Notes under the pieces: model-generated
What the model was told of the DNA's origin: nothing
Database searches by the model: none
What the model saw: the letters and a program-made list of their open reading frames with translations, nothing else
Shown: positions 55,134-64,000 of the stretch, in pieces
Numbering within the stretch: position 1 is the first letter of the stretch
Layout: the number at the start of each line of letters is the position of its first letter
Program-made: the position numbers and the translations under genes
Source: Polyangium fumosum
GTDB taxonomy: Bacteria; Myxococcota_A; Polyangia; Polyangiales; Polyangiaceae
Length of the DNA: 64,000 nt
Assembly (NCBI RefSeq): GCF_005144585.1
Contig: NZ_SSMQ01000008.1
Location: 124,001 to 188,000 of the forward strand
Direction: 5' to 3'

Positions 55134-55694
55134 TCAGCGCTTGCGGGGCGAGCTCCACTCGCGGCGGAGCAGGCCGTAGACGCACTGATCGATGCGGCGG
55201 CCGTGGATCATGAAATGCTCGCGCAGCGTGCCCTCGTGCACGAAGCCGAGCTTCTCCGCGAGCCTGCGCGAGGCGCGGTTCGGCTCGCTGATGTACGCGA
55301 AGAGCCGCGCGAGGTCCGTCTGCTCGAAGACCCGATCCACGAGCGCCGCCACCGCCTCCGTGGCGATGCCGCGGCGATGGTGGGCCTGCGCGACGTGGTA
55401 GGAGAGCTCGGCGTGGCCGAGGCGAAGGCTCGGCCGCAGGATCGAGACGATCCCCACGCACTCCTCCTGCCACTGCACGATCCAGCGATGCTCCTGCTTC
55501 TCGGGGTCCGCGAGGTCCGGCGTCGACGCGACGAGGCGGCGGCGCAGCGCATCCACCGACCAGGGCTCGATCGGCATGTGACGCTGGGCGTGCGCCTCGC
55601 TCCGCCAGCCGAACCAAAGCGGCGCATGCGCGGCGCGCGGCGGCACGAGCTGGACCTGGGAAGCACGCGAGACCGCAGAGAGGGACATCGTCAT
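55134..55694 (-). CDS. GNAT acetyltransferase (RimJ/RimL-like)
   Basis: 186 residues from the chosen ATG (a second lies two codons later). ELSYHVAQAHHRRGIATEAV is the acetyl-CoA-binding Q/RxxGxA region, followed by LFAYISEPNRASRRLAEKLG with the usual N-x-A/S-S-x-x-x-x-E-K-x-G motif. EGTLREHFMIHGRRID near the end is typical of N-acetylation of ribosomal proteins or small amines. Opposite strand to the acyltransferase, with a 4-bp gap. Confidence 0.87.
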   Translation of the reverse strand: MTMSLSAVSRASQVQLVPPRAAHAPLWFGWRSEAHAQRHMPIEPWSVDALRRRLVASTPDLADPEKQEHRWIVQWQEECVGIVSILRPSLRLGHAELSYHVAQAHHRRGIATEAVAALVDRVFEQTDLARLFAYISEPNRASRRLAEKLGFVHEGTLREHFMIHGRRIDQCVYGLLRREWSSPRKR

Positions 55695-55854
55695 CGCAAA
55701 GAGCGCGGTGGGGGTCCGGAGAGGCGCGATGCTAAGGGCAGTCGCCTTCTCGCGCAATGGACGGAGTAACGTTCAAGACGATCCTTCTCGAATCCCACGT
55801 TTCACGATATCTCTCGGGGCTGTTCGAATCCTTCAAAAAACCCGGGAGCTTGCC

Positions 55855-57042
55855 ATGTTCACCCGCGTTCGGCCTCGTCGCACATTGCGTCTCTCTGTCA
55901 TCACGTCCACCGCCCTTGCCGGTGGTGCGCTCACTCTCCTCGGCGCGTCGCTCTTCGGATGCGGCGCCGAGACGTCGGACGTGTTCCAGACCGGCGGGAG
56001 CGCCGGCGCAGGAAACAGCACGAACACGGGCGGCTCGGCCGGGGCCGGAGGGCAAGCCGGCGCAGGGGGCGGGCAAGGCGGAGACGGCGGCGGGCAAGGC
56101 GGCGCGGGCGCCGGGATGAGCGGGTCCGAGGACTGCCTCGACGGCAAGGACAACGACGGCGACGGCGACGTCGACTGCGAGGACGCCGATTGCACGGCAG
56201 GCTTTACCTGCGTGGACGAGGCGCCCGCGGGGTGGTCGTACGCGTGGACCGCGGAAGGCGACGCGCCGCCCCCGTCCTGCGGGAACGGCCCTGCGCCCGA
56301 GGAGCTCTTCACGGATCCCGCGGGCGCGGCCGCGTGCTCGGCGTGTACCTGCGGGGATCTGCAAGGCGGGGCGTGCTCGATGCCGGGGCTGCAATGTCAT
56401 CCGAACTCGGGCAACTGTTTCGGCGGCGGCGAGAGCTGGACGAGCGCGTTCCAGAGCGGCGCCACCTGCGTGAAACCGACGGACCTGCTCGGCTTCGCAG
56501 CCCTGCTCTCCTGCCGCCTGAACGGGAGCGCGATGGTGACCTCGCCCGGGAGCTGTCCGCCCTCCGTGAGCGATTTCCAGAACAAGGAGCCCTTCGCCGG
56601 GCGGATCCTCGCGTGCGCCGCGAAGACCTCGAACGGCGGATGCGGCGCCGGCGCGGCCTGCGCGCCGAAGCCCGCCATGGACACGGAGAGCCTGTGCATC
56701 CGGCAGGAGGGCGATCACGCCTGCCCCGACGGCTTCACACAGACGGTGAGCTACAAGAGCGCCACGGACACGCGCGCCTGCAGCGCGTGCTCGTGTGCGC
56801 CCCCGACGACGTGCACGGGCGGGCAGTATCGCTTCTTCGACTACGACATGTGCACGGAGGGCGGCGACAATCCCATCGCCGTCGACAGCAACACGTGCAG
56901 GAACGTGGGCGCGTCGCTCGACTCGAGCACGTGGTCGATCCAGCAAGTCCTGGCCACGCCGAGCGGCGGCTGCACCGCCACGGGCGGCCAGCCGACCGGA
57001 GAGCTCAGCCCGGAAGGCGCGGTCACCTTCTGCTGCAAGTGA
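55855..57042 (+). CDS. Gly-rich, cysteine-rich lipoprotein with MopE-like calcium motif
   Basis: 395 residues from the ATG after a promoter-like AT-richer leader. Signal peptide ends in TLLGASLFGC. A GGSAGAGGQAGAGGGQGGDG linker is followed by CLDGKDNDGDGDVDCEDADC, a MopE-type DNDGDGxxDC calcium loop. The rest (residues about 150-395) has over twenty cysteines. Likely an exposed, disulfide-bonded surface lipoprotein; function unknown. Terminator directly downstream. Confidence 0.78.
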   Translation: MFTRVRPRRTLRLSVITSTALAGGALTLLGASLFGCGAETSDVFQTGGSAGAGNSTNTGGSAGAGGQAGAGGGQGGDGGGQGGAGAGMSGSEDCLDGKDNDGDGDVDCEDADCTAGFTCVDEAPAGWSYAWTAEGDAPPPSCGNGPAPEELFTDPAGAAACSACTCGDLQGGACSMPGLQCHPNSGNCFGGGESWTSAFQSGATCVKPTDLLGFAALLSCRLNGSAMVTSPGSCPPSVSDFQNKEPFAGRILACAAKTSNGGCGAGAACAPKPAMDTESLCIRQEGDHACPDGFTQTVSYKSATDTRACSACSCAPPTTCTGGQYRFFDYDMCTEGGDNPIAVDSNTCRNVGASLDSSTWSIQQVLATPSGGCTATGGQPTGELSPEGAVTFCCK

Positions 57043-57074
57043 GCCCTGATTTGGAGGGATGAACGGGGGGAAGG

Positions 57075-57106
57075 AGGGGCTCGGCGCGGAAGGCCGAGCC
57101 CCTTTT
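57075..57106 (+). terminator. rho-independent terminator
   Basis: GGGGCTCGGC and GCCGAGCCCC make a 10-bp G/C stem around a 7-nt loop, followed by TTTT. It ends the cysteine-rich lipoprotein transcript and sits just before the convergent surface-protein gene. Confidence 0.85.
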
Positions 57107-57114
57107 GCCTTGTC

Positions 57115-61065
<3,951 letters not shown>

Positions 61066-61280
61066 TCATCCTCTCCAAGCAATTGGATGGTCACGTTGGT
61101 TATGATCAAGTTCCGTACCAGCAGTGGATGCGCGCGTCATCCCCAAGAACCGCGCGCTCTTGCCCGATGAAGAAAGATTCATATCGATGCCTGTAGGCAT
61201 CGATCCTGTGCGGCTCGTTGTCCTCACCCCGCGCGGAGGCGTTATGCTCGCCGCGCGCCACAGGGCAACGTTCTCCTACC

Positions 61281-61904
61281 ATGCACATCGAACTCATCAT
61301 CGTTCGCCACGGCCAGTCCGAGGGAAACCGAGATCGTGTCTTCACGGGGCACGGACCCTCCCCGCTCACCGAGCGCGGGCGTCGTGAAGCTGACGCTGTC
61401 GCGCGGCGCATCGCCGAGAAGTCGGTCTCGGCGATCTACGCCAGTGACCTGCCGCGCGCCCTGGAGACAGCAGCGCCCATCGTCGAGAAGACAGGCCTAG
61501 AGCTCGTCGCAGACCCGGCCCTGCGCGAGAGAAATTTTGGCGATCTGACGGGCACCTCCTTCGCCGACATCGAAGCGCGCCACCCCGACGTGTGGCGGGC
61601 GCTGCTCACGCGCGACCCGCTCTTCCGCCCGCCCGGCGGCGAGTCGAACGCCGACTGCCGAGCCCGGATCGCGGGCTTCGTCGAGGGCCTCTTCGCCCGC
61701 GGCGCCGAGGGTCGGATCGTGCTCGTGAGCCACGGCGTCGCGATCAACCAGCTCCTCTATCACCTGCTCGGCGTGCCGGTCGAAGCGCCGCCGCCCGTCG
61801 TCTTCCGCGTGGACAACTGCTCGGTCCAGCGCGTCGAGCGCCACGACGACACCGTGCGCATCGTCTGCATCAACGACCGCAGCCACCTCGACGGTTTGAC
61901 CTGA
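61281..61904 (+). CDS. histidine phosphatase (phosphoglycerate mutase-like)
   Basis: 207 residues. LIIVRHGQSEGNRDRVFTGH holds the catalytic RHG, and RIVLVSHGVAINQLLYHLLG the second His. IYASDLPRALETAAPI and LRERNFGDLTG complete the branch-2-like phosphatase set. It removes phosphate from small molecules or proteins; the substrate is unknown. The start was placed at MHIELIIVRHG rather than an earlier in-frame ATG, because the fold begins there. Confidence 0.88.
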   Translation: MHIELIIVRHGQSEGNRDRVFTGHGPSPLTERGRREADAVARRIAEKSVSAIYASDLPRALETAAPIVEKTGLELVADPALRERNFGDLTGTSFADIEARHPDVWRALLTRDPLFRPPGGESNADCRARIAGFVEGLFARGAEGRIVLVSHGVAINQLLYHLLGVPVEAPPPVVFRVDNCSVQRVERHDDTVRIVCINDRSHLDGLT

Positions 61905-61911
61905 AAACGAA

Positions 61912-61947
61912 ATGGGCCCCCGGACGAACGCTCGTCCGGAGGCCCAT
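61912..61947 (-). terminator. convergent hairpin terminator
   Basis: ATGGGCC and CCGGACGA pair with TCGTCCGG and GGCCCAT (one mismatched pair, loop ACGC). Read on the minus strand it is followed by TTTCGTTTT, so it mainly ends the DUF4360 transcript, and may also stop the phosphatase transcript. Confidence 0.75.
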
Positions 61948-61974
61948 GGCCGTGGCTCGTTCACGAGACGCGCG

Positions 61975-62610
61975 TCAGCACTTGCGCCACGCGAGACCGT
62001 ACGTCTGACGCACGACGAGGCTGAGCGTGTCGAGGGTCATGAGACCGCTGCCCGTGCGGTTCGCGAGCGTCGAGACCGCCGCCTGCGTGTTGATGTTGAG
62101 CGGACGGGTCGCGCCGCACGGCGACCACACCGCGGCCTCGAGCGCGAGGTTGTCGCGGCGGAAGTAGTTCTCCGAGAAGGGCCCGACGAGCTTCGTGCGG
62201 AAGGTGTAACCAAAGCCGCCGGTGAAGTAGTAACTCGACGTCTGCGTCCCGACGACGGCCGGCTCGAGGTCGGCGTAGCCGCGGTAGTCGCCCGAGACGA
62301 GCGAGAAGCTGTAGCCTTGCGGGAACGCCAGATCGACGGTGATCTGACAGAACTTGCGCGCCTCGCTCGGCAGCCCGACCTGGCTCGCCTCGGCGGTGAA
62401 CGCCCCGAAGATGAGCTCCAGGGCCTTTCGATCCTCGGAAAGGGTGCCGGCGACCGAGGCCTGCGGGCAACCCGTCCCGTTGTACACGAGCCCGCGGATC
62501 TGGACGCCCTCGGGTGCGTCGACGAGGTCGTAGGGCTGTGCATCGGCCTGCGAAGAGACGCCGAGGACTGCCGAACCGGCCGCGACGAGCGCAACGAGCA
62601 GCTTCTTCAT
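61975..62610 (-). CDS. secreted DUF4360-like protein
   Basis: 211 residues. A signal peptide (KKLLVALVAAGSAVLGVSSQ) is cleaved near ADAQP. GTGCPQASVAGTLSEDRKAL, KFCQITVDLAFPQGYSFSLV and the C-terminal WRKC match the DUF4360 pattern of a small secreted beta-sandwich with conserved cysteines. Function unknown. It is an independent minus-strand unit with its own terminator. Confidence 0.8.
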   Translation of the reverse strand: MKKLLVALVAAGSAVLGVSSQADAQPYDLVDAPEGVQIRGLVYNGTGCPQASVAGTLSEDRKALELIFGAFTAEASQVGLPSEARKFCQITVDLAFPQGYSFSLVSGDYRGYADLEPAVVGTQTSSYYFTGGFGYTFRTKLVGPFSENYFRRDNLALEAAVWSPCGATRPLNINTQAAVSTLANRTGSGLMTLDTLSLVVRQTYGLAWRKC

Positions 62611-62852
62611 TCTGATACCCCCCTTGTTCGATCGCTCGCGGGTGACGACCCGCGGCGGTGCATGGGCACGACGAGAGCGCAGGGGTCCGCCCAGACCGCC
62701 CCCCGCCGTGCCGTCCGCTTCCGAACCTATGGAGGCGAGCAGGCAGCCGCAAGCCTCGGACGGCGCTCACGGCGCGCTTCCTTTCCCGCGTTTTCGAAGG
62801 CGCCGGCCTCCCCCCGGCCCTCTCCTGGGGAAGCGAGGGGGAATGGAAAACG

Positions 62853-62889
62853 AAAAACGCCGTGTTCCAGATTGGAACACGGCGTTTCT
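62853..62889 (-). terminator. intrinsic terminator for the tRNA
   Basis: AAACGCCGTGTTCC and GGAACACGGCGTTT form a perfect 14-bp stem with a 5-nt loop. On the minus strand TTCGTTTT follows. It lies 15 bp beyond the tRNA 3' end. Confidence 0.85.
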
Positions 62890-62904
62890 TTCGCTGCGGG
62901 TTCT

Positions 62905-62980
<76 letters not shown>

Positions 62981-62996
62981 GTCAGCGACTCGCGGG

Positions 62997-63024
62997 ACTC
63001 TACTGATAGAGCTTCACGAGTCAA
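62997..63024 (-). promoter_or_regulatory. predicted promoter of tRNA-Ala
   Basis: On the minus strand TTGACT (5/6 match to -35) is followed after 16 bp by TAGAGT (4/6 match to -10), whose end is 16 bp before the mature tRNA 5' end. With the downstream terminator it makes a complete single-gene unit. Confidence 0.55.
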
Positions 63025-63052
63025 GACGAAAGTTTACGTTTCGGCCGCTCGG

Positions 63053-64000
63053 TCAACCCCCCGGCCTCGGTTGGGCGCGGGCGGCGGGGTTTTCGAAGGA
63101 GAACAGCTTGTTCTTCTCCAGCTTGTACGACGCGGTCTTGCCGAAGGGCGGGTTCATGTCCTGCACCCAGTACACCTCGCCCGAGACGATCGTGTCCTCG
63201 GGGCGCCCCGTGCGCTCCGGGTAGCGGTAGATGAAGTCCCGCATCGCGTCCCGGTACGCCGAGTTCGCCGGCAGGTGCATGCGGTTGAAGTAGTCGCTCC
63301 AGATCTGGTTGTACCGGAGGCTCTGCGCCTTCGTGAGGTCGAACTCCGGCGGCTTGCCGGTGAACGGGTCGATCGAGCGGCCGTCGATGGTCTTCGCGTC
63401 GACCACGATCGTGCCGTCGTCCATCACGGGGTTCGGCGAGAACATGAACCAGCCCTGCAAGTACCGCATCTTCTGCGCGAGCACGCGCAACGGCTCGGGA
63501 TGCGGGACCTTCACGCGGCGGTTGATGACCCAGAGCTCGACCATCGCCTGGTTCACCGCGCCCGCGAGCATCGCGACGACCGCGAGCTCGCGCAGCGTCA
63601 CGACGAAACGCCCCGCCTTCCGGCGAAGCGGCGAGGGCTCCGCGACGCTCACCGCCCCCGGCGCGCGCGGGACACGCAGGCCGAAGATCCGCGACACGTC
63701 GCGCGCCGTGACGGCGTTCCAGATCGCGTCGACGAGGTGCGAGAGGCCAGGCACGCGAAGGAGCCAGGCGATCGCAGGACCGAGCGGCAACGCGGCGATG
63801 ATGTCGGCGAGCGCGGCGCTCCGTTCGAGGCGCGCGGGGTCCTTGGGGTGCTCGACGGCGACGCCCCGCGTGAGACCCTCCTCGGCGCGGAACGTGAGCA
63901 GCTCGTAGAGGTCGAGGCGCTTGAGCACGCGGCAGAGCCAGAGCGAGGCGCCGGACGAGGCGTCGAAGAGGACGACACGCGCGCGGTGGCCGCGGCGCAT
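63053..64000 (-). CDS. HTTM-type membrane protein, C-terminal part (cut by window edge)
   Basis: At least 315 residues; an ATG falls exactly at the window edge but the true start is probably outside. VVLFDASSGASLWLCRVLKR resembles the start of a DCC (DUF393) thiol-disulfide domain with its first Cys lost, and MRYLQGWFMFSPNPVMDDGT with TIDGRSIDPFTGKPPEFDL resembles the soluble C-terminal part of HTTM (vitamin-K-carboxylase-like) proteins, which are often fused to DCC. A TM segment (LRELAVVAMLAGAVNQAMVE) is present. Function is unknown. Confidence 0.6.
   Translation of the reverse strand: MRRGHRARVVLFDASSGASLWLCRVLKRLDLYELLTFRAEEGLTRGVAVEHPKDPARLERSAALADIIAALPLGPAIAWLLRVPGLSHLVDAIWNAVTARDVSRIFGLRVPRAPGAVSVAEPSPLRRKAGRFVVTLRELAVVAMLAGAVNQAMVELWVINRRVKVPHPEPLRVLAQKMRYLQGWFMFSPNPVMDDGTIVVDAKTIDGRSIDPFTGKPPEFDLTKAQSLRYNQIWSDYFNRMHLPANSAYRDAMRDFIYRYPERTGRPEDTIVSGEVYWVQDMNPPFGKTASYKLEKNKLFSFENPAARAQPRPGG

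Overview
The window is a high-GC (visibly around 70%) bacterial chromosome segment that reads as a myxobacterium, most likely of the Polyangium/Sorangium group. The reasons are a MYXO-CTERM sorting tail on a 1316-residue surface protein, many lipoproteins with Ala/Gly/Pro-rich linkers, FHA and Ser/Thr-kinase signalling, DUF2169-type secretion genes, Uma2 genes with heptad expansions, and extremely GC-rich third codon positions that create long antisense shadow frames. No phage, transposase, rRNA or CRISPR array was seen. The organism assignment is inference.

Layout. 1-8.2 kb: the N-terminal half of FtsK (cut by the window edge), a HEAT-like lipoprotein, a polyproline FHA protein, an L,D-transpeptidase and a UbiB-family kinase-like protein. 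8.2-12 kb (minus strand): rph - rdgB - AtpZ-like - AtpI-like - atpB - atpE. This is a membrane-sector ATP synthase cluster joined by 4-bp stop/start overlaps to two nucleotide/RNA housekeeping genes, with no F1 genes. 12-15.8 kb: lipoproteins, a helix-hairpin-helix protein and a Tat-exported DUF362 protein. 15.9-24.5 kb: a type VI secretion island with a small probably frameshifted ORF, VgrG, PAAR, an FHA-DUF4123 adaptor fusion, a small T6SS-associated protein, and a candidate effector with a C-terminal zinc-deaminase signature. DUF2169 and Ser/Thr kinase genes follow on the opposite strand. 24.5-27.4 kb: Uma2-type genes flanked by two separate 21-bp heptad expansions, then a cluster of strong palindromes including a 107-bp element with perfect 21-bp terminal inverted repeats.

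27.7-40 kb: an S55/SpoIVB-like protein with a secreted propeller protein, a membrane metallophosphoesterase, a response regulator, a DsbA-like lipoprotein coupled to a DEDDh exonuclease, and a methyltransferase. 40-45.5 kb: a tetraheme lipoprotein with a degenerate metallophosphatase-like domain, a degenerate caspase-fold protein, and an MCE protein with a C-terminal barrel-like domain. 45.6-57 kb: lipoproteins, a CAP protein, a zinc-type cation efflux protein, oligoribonuclease, an ABC-2 permease pair, an alpha/beta hydrolase coupled to an acyltransferase, and a GNAT. 57-64 kb: the TSP3-repeat surface protein, a histidine phosphatase, a DUF4360 protein, tRNA-Ala(CGC) with promoter and terminator, and the C-terminal part of an HTTM-type protein cut by the window edge.

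The most interesting system is the T6SS island. VgrG, PAAR, adaptor and candidate effector are nearly contiguous on one strand, as expected for a VgrG-delivered effector cassette. The adaptor carries its own FHA domain, and a membrane-tail-anchored kinase sits across the convergent junction, so phosphorylation-gated loading or firing is an attractive hypothesis. All functions are read from sequence motifs only; no database search was possible.
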